Source: Prostheceraeus crozeri
Lineage: Eukaryota > Platyhelminthes > Polycladida > Euryleptidae
Direction: 5' to 3'
DNA length: 64,000 nt
Assembly (NCBI GenBank): GCA_907163375.1
Contig: CAJQUW010009239.1
Span: 1-64,000, forward strand
Shown: positions 24,012 to 36,442 of the stretch, in pieces
Layout of the letters: every line of letters starts with the position of its first letter
Position numbering within the stretch: position 1 is the first letter of the stretch
Notes under the pieces: model-generated
The model's database searches: none
Told to the model about the DNA's origin: nothing
What the model saw: the letters and a program-made list of their open reading frames with translations, nothing else
Position numbers and translations under genes: made by a program

Positions 24012-24982
24012 GAGTACGAAAACGACAAAAGAAAATGCTAAACTAATACATAGTGAAATAAATATTCCTCCTATATATACAAAAGCCGCCCCCAGCTCGG
24101 CCATTACCATGACTTGCTCCACGACTATGACTAAAGACCATTTCAGCATTATCAAACAGTGTCGTTCAGTATTTGAACTCCGTATTGCCGAAACAGTCCA
24201 GATTCACTTTTCATCTCCCGTTGTGTGTATACAAAAGGAATATTTGTTTGACTGTGTATTAGTTCAGTATTTTCTTTTATCGTTTCTGTACTCGTACTAC
24301 TTTATAACTTAACCTTCTTGCCTTTGTATCTTATCATTGCTTTATTTACAGCTTAGCCCATGCACATCGAACATCAATAACTAGGTCTTGACCGAACAGC
24401 TCCTATCCGCATCATTAAAATTCGTGGCAGGGGTCATTTGGTCGACAGAGAGAGACTTTAATTCAATTCTTTGTTTTAATTCATCAAATTAGCTGTCCGC
24501 CATCTCAAATTTTCGACAGTTCTTGGAATTGCGAATTACCCAACTCTTCAAAATAATTCATGAGATGTTCAACCTTGTGGATTCTACCTAGAACATGTAT
24601 CTCAAAATAACATTGATTAAGCATTATTAAATTGGACACCAGTAGTTTTTGTGTTTTGTCTAACTCGCATAGTTGCAAAGTTTCTTTTAGTCGCGACTTT
24701 CCTCCAAATATTACGCGACTGACGTGGCTACTGCAATCAGGCATATAACAAGATAAACATATGGGAGAATAGAGATTACAGAGCGCCAGTATTGACTTGT
24801 TGCTTTTTCTTGCTTAAACTTTGCTTGGTCTTACTTCGTCCTTTTTGGTTATTTATGGAAATTTAATGATTCCTCATGCGAATCAAACTCATTCTCCAGA
24901 TAAAAGCGACTCCGAAATACCCAACGTTATGGAAAATCATTTGATCGCTTCATTATTTGCTGTGGATGATTTATATTTTATA
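24012..24982. other. Intergenic, nothing recognised
   Basis: AT-rich DNA without a supportable gene or repeat. Confidence 0.45.
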
Positions 24983-26592
24983 AAGGGTGTTCCAATAACT
25001 TGGAACGATTTTAAATGTAAATTATGACGAAATGACCAACTATTTCTTTACGTTTTAAGCATATTGATTAACTCCAGTCATTGTCAATTGACAATTGTAA
25101 CAATGTGTTCGCTTGAACATAGTTCAACCGATTAAAGTCAAACCTTGAATCTGCGACTGTGAAAAGATTAATTGACAATCATTGAACCACTGCAGACGTC
25201 TTCTCTGACAATCACAGCAATGGAAAGACTAACAATCCAGCAACGTGTTAAAGTTATCGAGGCCTATTACGAGAATGGACGTTCAAACAAGAAAACATTT
25301 CGTGCTCTTCGGTCTGTCTTTGGTCATCAGAAGCGACCAACTGAGAGCGCGATTGGGAAAATTGTGAAGAAGTTCGAAGAAACTGGGTCTGTGGCAGATG
25401 TAAAGACATCATCGCGTGCTCGTTTGCGCCGTTCGGATGAGAACATTGACGCAGTTCGCCAGTGTTGCCGAGAACCCTAACACATCCATTCGTCATCGTG
25501 CGCAGGAATTGAGCATCTCAGCAACAACATTGCATCGGATTTTGACTAAAGATTTGTCCCTACACGCTTACAAGATTCAATTGACACAAGAACTGAAGCC
25601 CGATGATCATCTGAAGACTCACTTTCGTTAATTGGGTTCATGAGCAACGACAAGCCAATGTTGACTTTTCGCAGAAGATCCTCTTCTCTGACGAAGCCCA
25701 TTTTCACATTGGTGGATATGTCAATAAGCAGAACTGTCGCATTTGGGCAGATGAAAATCCAAGGAAGATTGTTGGGAAGCCGCTGCATCCACGAAAAGTC
25801 ACTTTTTGGTGTGGATTTCATGCCAACGGAGTCATTGGACCGTATTTCTTCGAAGATGATGCAGGGAATCCCGTTACGGTTACTGGTGAGCGGTATCGTG
25901 CCATGATAAAGAACTTTTTATGGCATGCATTGGATGGCATGGATATTGGAGGTCTGTGGTTTCAACAGTACGGCGCCACAAGTCATACAGCAAATTCAAC
26001 GATGACTTTACTCAACGAGAAGTTCCCAGGTCGCATCATTTCGAGAAACAGTGATGTCAACTGGCCACCAAGATCGTGCGATTTGACGCCTTTAGACTTC
26101 TTCCTTTGGGGCTATCTGAAGAGCAAGATCTATGCCAACAGCCCAACAACCATTCAACAGTTGAAGGATGCGATCGCACAGCAAATCAATGAGATCAGTC
26201 CCCAGTTATGCACAGAAGTTATTCAAAACTTTGATCATCGAGTGAATGTGTGCCGCCGCAGTCTTGGTGAACATTTGGGAGACATCATTTTTCATACTTA
26301 ATTGTCGTATGTAGGATGAAGTGGTCCTAAAGGAAACAGAATGTAATTTTGATAATGAATTGGCAGATTTTTGATTGCTAATTAATATTTTTGCACTTGT
26401 AATCACTAAAGAATTAAGGTTAAAAATAAATCGATTGAACTATGTTCAAATAGACACGTTGGTCAAACGACACTACATTCATTGTAATTGCCAATAGCTA
26501 TAGTCAATAAATCCATTTGAAACGTAAAGAAATAGTTGGTCATTTCGTCATAATTTACATTTAAAATCGTTCCAAGTTATTGGAACACCCTT
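24983..26592 (+). mobile_element. IS630/Tc1-mariner-superfamily transposon with 73-bp inverted repeats
   Basis: A 1.61-kb element has essentially perfect 73-bp terminal inverted repeats beginning AAGGGTGTTCCAATAACTTG (24983-25055 and 26520-26592), flanked by TA duplications at 24981 and 26593. Looser inverted similarity continues inwards, including AACATAGTTCAA. It contains one broken transposase gene on the plus strand. It is present at full length. Confidence 0.92.
25220..26301 (+). pseudogene. Tc1/mariner-superfamily transposase (DUF4817-type HTH), broken
   Basis: It starts at MERLTIQQRVKVIEAYYENG, a helix-turn-helix typical of an insect- and invertebrate-wide transposase family, and continues through the linker and DDE domain to GEHLGDIIFHT. 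Two frameshifts split it, one between about 25450 and 25465 and one near 25615. The first catalytic Asp (SDEAHF) and third (LTPLDFFLWG) are present. The second is replaced by Tyr in FQQYGATSHTA, where the family has FQQDGATCHTA. The spacing corresponds to the DD41D class. The enzyme is inactive, but its ends are intact. Confidence 0.9.
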
Positions 26593-28167
26593 TATTTATG
26601 ACGCAATCGGTATTACCGGCCCAGCCGATGTAGTAACCATTGCCATTCTTTTGACCTAGCAGTTTTATATGATTATGTGATTTGACTCGGCGTAGTTTGG
26701 TCAATTTCAGAAGCTAATTTTGTCTCGGAAAATGGAAGCACTCAACCACTGCGACGATCACTTTCCCACTTGTCACTTTGCTTGCAAATTCATGTAAAGG
26801 TTTCGTGATGATTTCACAGCTTGTAATTCACGCCTACTAAAAACCAGAAAGCCTCACACTAGACATGAGGTTCGCTGTTATTGGCTGATAGAGTAACTTT
26901 GTAGCATACAAAGAAGTTGAATTTTCAAATTTTTATGCGACGTACTCTTAGGTTAAATGCTTTAAGACTTCATTCAGAAGTTTTAATGCTTTTTGATATT
27001 TCAGTACTAATAGGCTCTGAATAGAAGTAACGATGCCTGGCAGTCCCCGGGCAGTATTTCAAGTATTGCAATACACGGCTATGAAAAATATCTTCACCGG
27101 AATGCGTTTGAACTTTGTTCCACTTTGTGAGTTTCTGCATTTATTTAGGATTGAATAACAATTTTTGGTCTAAACATCATTTCACTATTTTAGTAAGCTA
27201 TGTCTGTATTAAGCTAATATTAAATAGCTAAGTCTGTCAGCTTTTGCATCTTCCAAAATCTCTGTTACACTGAGACTGGAGATTCGAACTCCAGATGCAT
27301 GGAGACCGATTTCATGCTGATAGATGGTAATTGATTATTTCATATATGCCTTATTGTTGGATTAGTGCGACACAGAGTGTTAAGTAAGATTTTGAAGGAT
27401 TTTATGTTTTGAATTTAAGTCTAAATTAAATTTTTTAGATCAAACAACACTACGTAAAAAATTCATTTTTTCAAAAAAGATCCCAGGAATGATAATGTGG
27501 TAACGGGGGCCCCAGCATCGTTTTTGAGGCTTAATTGTAGTTACTTTCTAGCGCGCTACTCTCTCTTGTTATTATCTGATCAACAAAACGTGGAATAGGC
27601 CCCCGACTATAAATTTGCAATAGAATAAAGATGCGAGAAAGTTGTCGCAACTAATTCTACCTGCAATTCGAGTTTTAGAGTGAGCATGCACCTATTTGGG
27701 ATTTTTTAAATGGCAGTGGCCACCGAGCTGTATTCTATGCAAGGGTGCGGACTTACTTTGGCCGGCTTCGACGCATTGGCGCGTGCTTGGTTTCAAAAAT
27801 TCTAGAAATGGATCATACGTCTGGCGCGCAGGCAACGTTGGATCTGGCGCGCTCGGATCTACCTTCGTCGCACCTGGCTCTGACTTCGGTGCGCTTAGCC
27901 TCGTCTGTGGCGCATTTTTTCAGGTATTCTATAAAAAGAACATATGCACAGATTCCAGTTGGGAGTTGCCATTACTATGGCTGGTCCGGTGCAATTTCGG
28001 TCTTGCGGCTGTTGCAGATCAGCGGAACCGATAACATTGATTGCTGCATAGGCAGACAAGTAATACAGGCAAACAAATTATCTATACAAAAAATCGCTTG
28101 ATGATGGGAAATACGTTTGTCTCGCCACAAGGGTCACGAAGAAAAACAAATCAGCGTGTCAAGACAC
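26593..28167. other. Intergenic; unrecognised GC-richer patch near 27700-28050
   Basis: Two overlapping frames are open at 27696-28101, but neither resembles a known protein and the amino-acid make-up is not convincing. Nothing else can be supported. Confidence 0.4.
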
Positions 28168-28560
28168 ACTCTGATAATAATAATGATAACAATAATAAAA
28201 TCTTTATTTTATGAGGATGACACTGGTAGCAATAGCTAATTTACAATGGTCCTCTAGCATACAGAAAAACATGATTAGGTAGATAAAAGAGAATGAACAT
28301 CAATTAGAAGTTTTTGAAGAAATCACATATATACATGTAGTTTCGCTTAAATTTCAAAACACTGTCAGCCTCTCGGACACAAAGATTGCAGGAATTATAG
28401 AGTTCTGCACCTCGAACCACAAGCGTCATCTTTCTTAGTTTGGTTCTAACTTTGGGAATACATAGGTCTCCTTGTGTTACAGATCGTGTCTTTTTCTCTT
28501 GTTCCTTGCGTAAAAACATGCGTTGTAAATAAGTTGGTGCTAACTGATGCTTATTTCTTG
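28168..28560 (-). mobile_element. LINE 3' fragment
   Basis: The minus strand encodes a LINE C-terminal tail (IPKVRTKLRKMTLVVRGAEL, the usual VPRxRTxxGxxxxxxRGPxLWN region). An untranslated tail with an AATAAAG signal and an AAT/ATT-rich 3' end near 28170-28200 follows. It is severely 5' truncated. Confidence 0.7.
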
Positions 28561-30399
28561 CTATATTGAGTTAATTGGAGTCCTCTAAAGCTAAGAACAT
28601 GAGGCGCGGCAATAGACATGAAGAATAATGAACAGGCTCATCCAATGAAATGGCCACTGCCTTAACAGATGAAAGTCATGAATCTCTCAACCCTGATCGA
28701 AAAATAATTTGATCTAGTGCAAGTGATACTAAGTACACTGCATATATTTAGTTTCTTCGACCATTCCCTGATGGTAAATGGTATACATGGTATACCGGTA
28801 CATGGTATGATTGGTATGATACCAATGTAAAAGACAAACCACGTGCTTTTGTGGAAACATATTGAAATTTCAAAACACTTTAAGTAATAAAACAAAAAAG
28901 ATGGTCGGCATACTGTGGCTTCAATTGCCGTGACCTTGACCAGATGGCCAGGTGAGCTAGATCTTAGTGTTAATATCCGATTTCTATGGTTTAGCCAATC
29001 ATGTTAGAGAGACGCGTTCTTTTGATTTGCCATCATAAACATTTTGTACGCCTGGTCTGTATTTCACTCTGTCGTGTCAAATATCAAGATGCAGCGACAA
29101 GCTTTGCTGGCTATAAATCAATGATAGACTTTCAGCCTTTCAACCAACAAACTTGTTTTCTGTAAAATGGCATTGATGAAATGTGTACATCCAGTCCGGG
29201 AGATACCGACGTTGTGCAGGGAACGAGGTCGAACTTGAAACTTTCACATATAGCGTTATACTCACAGAGTTAGACAGATCGTCTCTTCTTCTGTTTGACT
29301 AGAAAGGAAGTATTGGGACATGTAACGTTAATGAAATGGCACAATCTGCTGATATAAAACCATAACAATCGAACAATGAGGAGCCAGTTCAACAATAAAT
29401 ACGCTAAATGGTGCGAAGTTTCAGTGACTGCTATCAACCAGATCACACAGCAAAGAGACACAGTCGATGTCAAGTTCTACAGAGAAGTTTGTGAGCGTTT
29501 TTTGATGCGGCTGTTTTGGCGCACGACTATTTTTCCTATCTCTGCAAGGTATCAAAAATTTCTTTTTGCCCACTTAGTAAGTTCCTGCATGTGCCATCGT
29601 TTTGAATCAGTCTGCACTTCTAGTAAAGTGACACAATCAAACAATCTAATTATGTGGTTATACACCTCTTGATTACTGTAAAACTGTTCGTCTTCCGGAT
29701 TAGATCGCTTGCCTCTCATAAAGCTTGGACTGAAGAATCCCATTTTTGGATTCTTCAAGGGAGATAGTGTCATTTATTGGTTATAAACACGATTTCATTG
29801 AGTTATTGACTGCAGATTAAAATCTGAGGTATATCTCAATGGGGGAGAGGGTTCGTACATGTAGAAAGCATTTAATGAGTGGTTGTTCGAGGCAGATGAG
29901 CGAAGTGCCATTGTATACATACATCTTATCCGAGAGGAAACGGTACTTATTTGCTGGAATTTCTATGAACATGTTGTGAAGTCACTACATACATGCCATA
30001 CTAGTCAAAGAACAGTGATTCTGATTACTAAACGATCACTCATGAAAAAGCATGACCTGCAGATGTCCTCTATAGAAATCATATTGAAGAAATAACTCTT
30101 CGATTTTATTTAGTCTGCAGCCAACTATCGTTTCGATCAAATATTCTCCACATTAGAAAACAACAAAAAAATACTACAATTTTTTCATCATTCATGACCT
30201 CAACCTCGAGAACATATTGATTGGGATCGAGATTGATGTCAGATGATTGCTTGGAGGTCACCGTCAAGGTAGAAATTTTCACTGCCATCCTAACAAAAAG
30301 ATGATGGATAAATGAACCTTGTTTATTCTCGGAAGCACATAAGGCACGGAACGTTTCATCCATGTAGCCGAGCTGTTATTTATCCCACTCTCATTCTTT
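28561..30399. other. Intergenic, nothing recognised
   Basis: No supportable gene. A short cluster of GGTAT(A/G) words occurs near 28770-28820. Confidence 0.45.
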
Positions 30400-30521
30400 T
30401 TGTGCTTAGCAAGAATGCAGAGTGTACCCATTTTGTAAGTCTTAGGTTTGACCCGACCAAGGTTTGAACCAAGGTCTTCCGGACGCAGAGAGAGCACTCT
30501 ACCACAAGGCCACAGCGTCGG
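30400..30521 (-). mobile_element. tRNA-derived SINE
   Basis: Read on the minus strand, it starts CCGACGCTGTGGCCTTGTGG, which carries an RNA polymerase III A-box-like sequence (30502-30512). The B box GGTTCAAACC lies at 30461-30470. Then come GGTCGGGTCAAACC and a non-tRNA tail around ACAAAATGGGTACA, a body resembling SINE2 families of marine invertebrates. The 3' limit is uncertain. Confidence 0.75.
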
Positions 30522-30686
30522 TAAAACTACGAAATCGTTGAAAAAGATTCCTTAAGTATTCATATATGACAGAATTGTCGGAAATTCCGAAAACCGGAAG
30601 TGCTATTCCTATAATAAGAAGAAGTTTATTAGCCATCTTTGCGAAATATCATTTGACATGACTCAAATAGCTGAATTAATTGAAAG

Positions 30687-31580
30687 TCAATCTGTCTGAT
30701 GCAAACTGCATGTACTATTGCCGTGTGATTTAATGGGATATAATTTGACATGAATGGAACAACATGGAGACTCGAAACCAAGTGACTCATACAGAGATAC
30801 GGCAATTAAATTCTCGACCGAAGTCTCGAGAACAGAATTACATTTAATTTCATTCAAAGCCTTGGTCATCAAATGAACAAGCACTTTGGATATTCCACGT
30901 CCTCGATGTTCCCCTGCAACTGCTAAGGATTCCATAATTCCATGATTCCACAATATACGTCCTACCGCAATGCCATCGCTCGTTAACACTTCGAATGCTG
31001 GGACATTTTCATTCCAAAGTTCTCGATATGATTTCTCTGACCATTCTCCGAATTTGTAATCCCATTTTGCCATAATTCGCTGACTGTCTTCTGACTTAGG
31101 TTGTCTAACTTCATAGCCGCTTGGAATGCACTTCAACTGAGTTGGTGATGTCAAGAAAAAGCACTTCATTGTAAATAGAATTTCAACTTCAACACCGTTG
31201 AACATATCAGGTTGATACAAATATTCAGGGAAGGACATCAAGTAAATGGCTTTGTCACTTATGCGCTTACTGATCCAATCGTTTAATGTTGCCTTCACCA
31301 TGTCGAAATCATACTTGCTGTCATCAATATAGCAAAAGTCAATGTACATGGTCGTGTCATCTTCATACTGCTCGAAGCAGAAAGACGGAGCGGGTTTGTC
31401 AATCCAAACTTGATGTTTCAATATTGGCTGAACTACTTGCAAACTGTTTATTCCACGAAGTAAATGCCACTGTTGTTCATTTGCACAGCACTTTAAAACA
31501 GTTTGAAAATGCTGGATAATTGTCTTAATTTCGTGATTTTCAGTCACCGACTTCAACTGAGGAATAAGCTTGTCATCCAT
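30687..31580 (-). CDS. Glycine N-acyltransferase-like GNAT enzyme, single exon
   Basis: The 297-residue protein has the length and layout of the GLYAT/GLYATL family. These enzymes conjugate acyl-CoA (for example benzoyl- or fatty acyl-CoA) with glycine or other amino acids for detoxification or acyl-amino-acid synthesis. The N-terminal GLYAT domain covers about residues 1-150. The C-terminal GNAT (FR47-like) domain covers about 155-285. It contains the acyl-CoA pyrophosphate loop RGRGIS at 226-231 and the following helix, then the N-x-x-A-x-x-LYESLGF element near 257-269. The frame is open and intronless. No organellar targeting peptide is obvious at the N terminus. The acceptor substrate cannot be told from sequence. 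Confidence 0.85.
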   Translation of the reverse strand: MDDKLIPQLKSVTENHEIKTIIQHFQTVLKCCANEQQWHLLRGINSLQVVQPILKHQVWIDKPAPSFCFEQYEDDTTMYIDFCYIDDSKYDFDMVKATLNDWISKRISDKAIYLMSFPEYLYQPDMFNGVEVEILFTMKCFFLTSPTQLKCIPSGYEVRQPKSEDSQRIMAKWDYKFGEWSEKSYRELWNENVPAFEVLTSDGIAVGRILWNHGIMESLAVAGEHRGRGISKVLVHLMTKALNEIKCNSVLETSVENLIAVSLYESLGFESPCCSIHVKLYPIKSHGNSTCSLHQTD

Positions 31581-33156
31581 CGCAACATCTGCTGTTTGTG
31601 TGATTGAGCTCAGTGCTGAATGCTTTTGTCATTGAGACTTTCTCCATTGGTTCATGCATGCACAGTGTATACAATCTTAAATCTTAATTACATCGCCAAT
31701 AAAATCAGGCAATCATTTATGCATTTGAAGGTAGAGGCGATTGACCTTTTAATTTGCCACATTCCATAGTTCAAGTGCATGTAGGCCGATATAATGAAAT
31801 GCTGTGGCTGATTAGTTTGCATTAGTTTTTGCGAATCAATGTGAATGTAAAACTTGTTATGATTAGTTTTGTTTTTCTTGCTTTATCTATGATAACGTTC
31901 ACCCGCCACAAGCGGTAATGCAAAAAAAGTCGAATGCCTTTCTCTATCAGTAAGGTCAACGAGTGCGGTCGAGATTTGTGTGACAATATGCATGTTCAAT
32001 TTCTTGTAGCATGAAGCAAATGGAGTCTTCTGTGGTGTGATCAAATAATTGATATCTAAAACATTCTTACTTTTGGAAGAGATTTTCTAAATACACCGAA
32101 TTGTGGAATTGCAAGTTTTCATTCTACCTAAATTCGGTGCATTGTAAAATTAGGTAATAAGATTAAGTTTTTTAAAAAATACCTAACAATTTCTTGTGTG
32201 CAATGTCAAATGGTATGTCATTAGCTCATTGAATAGAAGTATTAAGTTCGACTCTTTCCCACACAGATGAATAATGTTCGACTGCAGGCCTATGTCGACA
32301 CGCCTCGGAAAATCAAGAACGATGAGTGCAGATCAGACTTCAAACGTAGAGGTAAATACTCACGGATTGTGGTGCTACAGAAATTTCGAGAGATGAGGAA
32401 ACCTTTTCTACGGTAAATCAAAAATGATACTATTGGTACTTGTCAAATGACTGTTCAATCCCAATACTACTGAGCAGGCTTTTCTAAGTGATTTAAAATA
32501 AAAGAACCAGAAGAAGGAATTTAACCCGAGTGATCATTTTCTACGGAAATCCCATAAAATTTGGCAGTAGAATTATCGTGCTTTGTCGACTGCCAAAACG
32601 TGTTACAGAAATTAATTGTCTACTGCCAAAAAGCCTGCAGACATCAATTTATAAACGTATTCAGACAAGCATCAATTTTCACGATATTTTTCAATTAATT
32701 AGGAGTAATATAAATGCCGATCAAACCTCAAGCAAGCTTAATTTTAAGTCCTGTTGATACATTAAAGCATCCATCAGGATTCAAAACTACCGAATTTGAG
32801 GTATTGAACCGTACCTAAAAATGAATCAGTAATAAAGCTCACATTATATTTTCCTTGTTCTCCAATCCTCCTTCAGAGATTCAACTTGTATTATTCGATT
32901 ATTCGATCGACTGTAGGGGTGTGTGGATCGAATATTTGATTACAATATGATTTCACTTCAAATTACTTTTCAGCAATATAATCAATCACATCAGTTTATG
33001 GTTTTCAGCGAAAGTGAGAAGATAGTTGAGTCGGAATGATGCGAATCAAAACGTGTAGATGATGCTGAAGGTTAGGAAGAGGAGGTATTTCAATTTTCCT
33101 GTCATTGTGCTAAAGACAAGCTGGTCCCTTCTTTGTTTTTGTCTTTTATTTTAGGC
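31581..33156. other. Intergenic, 5' flank of the acyltransferase gene
   Basis: AT-rich DNA with no clear promoter, gene or repeat. Confidence 0.45.
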
Positions 33157-33310
33157 TATGTGCAAGATAAAAATTCAATAAGGTGAAACCACAGCGCTTT
33201 GTGTCAGGTGGGACCGTGCATTCAACATTCGGATTCCAAGGTCTCCCCTTGATGTGTCTGTGACACGAAGCGCTGTGGTTTCTCCTTATTGATTTTCTAT
33301 CTTGTACATA
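33157..33310. repeat. Foldback element with 50-bp arms
   Basis: The arms at 33157-33206 and 33261-33310 are inverted copies with 45 of 50 bases matching, around a 54-base loop. The core AAACCACAGCGCTT is shared exactly. It is a miniature foldback transposon or a transcribed hairpin. Confidence 0.9.
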
Positions 33311-33515
33311 ACCTCAAAGGCAAATACAAAGGAGTGACCCGCTTGGTTTTAGCACAATGTCAGGAAAAGAAAAGATCGGGAATTATTTCCAGAATGAAAA
33401 AATACGTCGGCGTAATCCTGAAATTGGTTGTGAAAGTCGAATTACGACAGAATCCTCTGAATGTCCAAAACACAAATAACTGACTTGAGGCGTTGTTAAA
33501 AGTTTCGTTAATTCG

Positions 33516-33727
33516 CAAGTGAATAAGTTCAGCAATCAATTACATGAGCTTAAGCAGCTTACGGTTAAATTTGATGAGATTTGATTGATGAATTTGATGA
33601 TGACGTACAGTCAGTTTCCTATTTCGTTGCACAACCCGAAGAGCTCTTCTATCTCTTGCTTATTCTCATCAAATTTAACCGTAAGCTGCTTAAGCTCATG
33701 TAATTGATTGCTGAACTTATTCACTTG
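33516..33727. repeat. Perfect 64-bp inverted repeat with 84-base loop
   Basis: The arms at 33516-33579 and 33664-33727 are exact reverse complements over 64 bases, including CAGCAATCAATTACATGAGC and GCTCATGTAATTGATTGCTG. No target duplication was identified. It could be a young foldback element or a hairpin RNA source. Confidence 0.93.
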
Positions 33728-35985
33728 GTCAGCCGAGACACTTGCTTGATTTAGGAAACAGTGTGGTGTGCCTAATTAAATGAAGTAATTGGTGATTAGA
33801 AAAATTATTCATGATAATATCATAGCTGATCATGTAACTGCTCCCGTTTCCTGCCATCATTGAAAGAGTTGCTAAAAGTCTTGTCGATTCACTTATCGGG
33901 GTGCAGCAACTACAACGTGAAGAGATTGCCATTGTTTGTGAACAGGTGGCGAGTCTCAGTCTGACGACAAGTCTTAGTGTGCGCGCAGATCAAGGATTCG
34001 AAATCCTAAACTCCACCGAGGGAAATAATGACTCACCCGATGGCTGAATGTAGGAACAATACGAATTTGAAGTTTGCCACTGAACGGATGGGCATATCGT
34101 GACAAAACGTACATATTCTTGGAGCTGATAACACCAACATTCTTTTCACCTGGCACTCGAAAGCGCCAGCGTTAATACACAAAAGTTATTAAGTTGTGTG
34201 CAGTTGACCGTTAAAAACATTTTTAACGCGAAAAATCATGCAAACGTGTCATAATTGAGTAAAACTGTACTAAATGTTGTCGAAATTCGAAAAAATATAT
34301 CATATGAAAGCTTTACACTAGTCTGATTGAACAGTGATAATCTAAATTTTCTGTTTTGCGCAGTTTAGTATGTAGGCATCGGTGAATGAATTGACCAAAA
34401 ATTCATATATTTAATGTTTGCTGACCACAGCTGACCAGATACAATCTAATCGCTCTGCCAAATCAAAGTACTAAACACATCCTTTCACAAGGCATAAAGT
34501 CTATTGATACTGAGCACCCTCATCGAAAAAATCATGTTAGACTTATATAGCAACATTTTTTCGGTAAATTTCATTTGTACTTCATCTTTTTGTAAATTCA
34601 ACGAATCTTAAAATCTTTACATTATGATGAAGCTGAGTGATAGTTCACACTATCTGTCAATTTTCATTAAAAAATTCCGGCGTCTTCATGTTAAAATCCT
34701 GCATCAAAGAAAACGCTCAATTCTCTTTCAGAAGGCCTACTGACACCGCCACTGCCACTGTCACTGGCCTACCACAACTGACACTTAAAAAAATGTAAAA
34801 TGCATGCCAAAATAATCTATGGAACGTAAGGTTTCATAGGGTATATCGTTTATCAAAATTGAAACAGGACTTCAACACGAAAATTACATTTGAAAATAGG
34901 TTAACTTTTTTGTGCAATCAGTTATGAAGCGGTCTGTAGAACGACATGTATTGACGCTGCTAAGTTGATTGATGTAAGTAGAAACACGCAAGATGCACTG
35001 GAAGGAATGACTCTGCAATGAATGACGCCTGGTTGATATAGTACTACACAGTCTTTCCGCTCGCATCCTCTTTGTCATGTGATTCATGGACCGAAGGCCG
35101 TTATCAAGGTATTCATTAGTCATTACCAGCAGGCGATCGACGCAGTTGTTTATTCTACAGTAGAGGAGAGCAGTGTGCAGAGGAAATTGTGACGGATGTA
35201 TGCAATACGTCCTTAAGTCATCATAGTCTTGCAATTAGGGGACCAACTGATCCGCATTGTGACTTAATTCATTCCAGCTATCAACTATTATCAGAAAATC
35301 AGAAATCAGAAATCAGAAAATCAACTATTAGATGGATGTACTACACACATTCTATGGATGCCATGAATGGCGGTAAGAATTCTTTAGAATGGCAGTAGGC
35401 ATTGTTGGCTCATATAAATGTCTCTAAAACCATAGAATGTCGACCGCCAAATCAAATGTCTGTAGCAATTATGAAAGGCAGTACAAAATCGTAAATGCTT
35501 TAGAAAATGATCACTCGAGAAGTCACGGTTAAAATGATCAATGAATGAGTAAGACAATGATTAAGGAAACTATGTGTGAATTATGAGTGATCTTCAAAGC
35601 TTGAAAGAAACTGGGAGGCCTATATGCGGGCTTAGCGTTGGGCATTGGGATTCGGTCGGGATGAGATTCGGGCAGCAAAAATGAGCGCAATCCCAACAGG
35701 GCGAATCCTCTTGTAAGTTTACTACTTGGACTCATAGGGGTACTTTTCAAATTAAAAGAGAAGCCAAATTAACCTTTTCATTCATGAAATGTTCTCAAAA
35801 TTAAATTGAACTTTTTTTTCATTTGCAATTTGCGGTCGTTCTACGCATCGTAAGACGTTAGGAATGGTGTCATTAGAATCGCATTGATCTCCTCCTTCTT
35901 CTGCTTACACGTTTTTGGCGCAATGATGTACCTATAATGCGGCCCGAGATGTTGTCAAATGACCACAATATGCATGGAAATGTTA
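33728..35985. other. Intergenic, nothing recognised
   Basis: Open frames here (for example 34884-35234, minus) resemble nothing known. No repeat or RNA gene is supportable. Confidence 0.4.
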
Positions 35986-36442
35986 TCTTATATATAAAAT
36001 GCAAAACGCCGACAAACTCCTCCTAAACCATGAAACTTTACGCCAATATGATACTACCATTTAATAGAACAAAAAATTTGTAGTTAAAACCGCCCTGTCT
36101 CATTTCCCTAAGTATCATAATTACAGAGAAAAGTAGACTTTTGTGTAAATTTTTACCGAAAAAATATTAATTACACAAGTAACTACATTAAATTTACAAA
36201 TGAACTCCTCATTTGCTTTAAAAAATTGCCTCGCTAGACATGCGTCTCATTGATTCTAATGTTTCACGACGGATTCAGCAACAGCCAATGAGAACGCGAT
36301 CTAAATGGTAAGACAGCCAATCAGTGTAGGCGAATGAGTTGGTAAACTTGATATGCAACAATGTGCATACATACAATGTGCACTGTCTTAATTTAACATA
36401 CTTATGCATATAAATCCTGGACGAAGTCCGGGGCCTTACTAG
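35986..36442 (+). mobile_element. Candidate non-autonomous Helitron
   Basis: It starts with TC (TCTTATATATAAAATGC) after an A and ends with CTAG before a T, the A/T insertion preference of Helitrons. A short hairpin CCTGGAC-GAA-GTCCGGG lies at 36416-36432, ten bases before the CTAG end, as the family requires. No inverted repeats or target duplication are present. Length is 457 bases with no coding capacity. Confidence 0.75.

Noticed and set aside
27232-27310. tRNA-like T arm GGAGTTCGAATCTCC on the minus strand
   Set aside because: It is simply a short palindrome; there is no A box, anticodon arm or acceptor stem upstream.
27696-28101. Two overlapping open frames of about 112-118 codons
   Set aside because: Neither resembles a known protein and they overlap each other in different frames; kept only as a note in the intergenic entry.
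34884-35234. 116-codon open frame, minus strand
   Set aside because: No recognisable motif, no splice or promoter context; probably chance.
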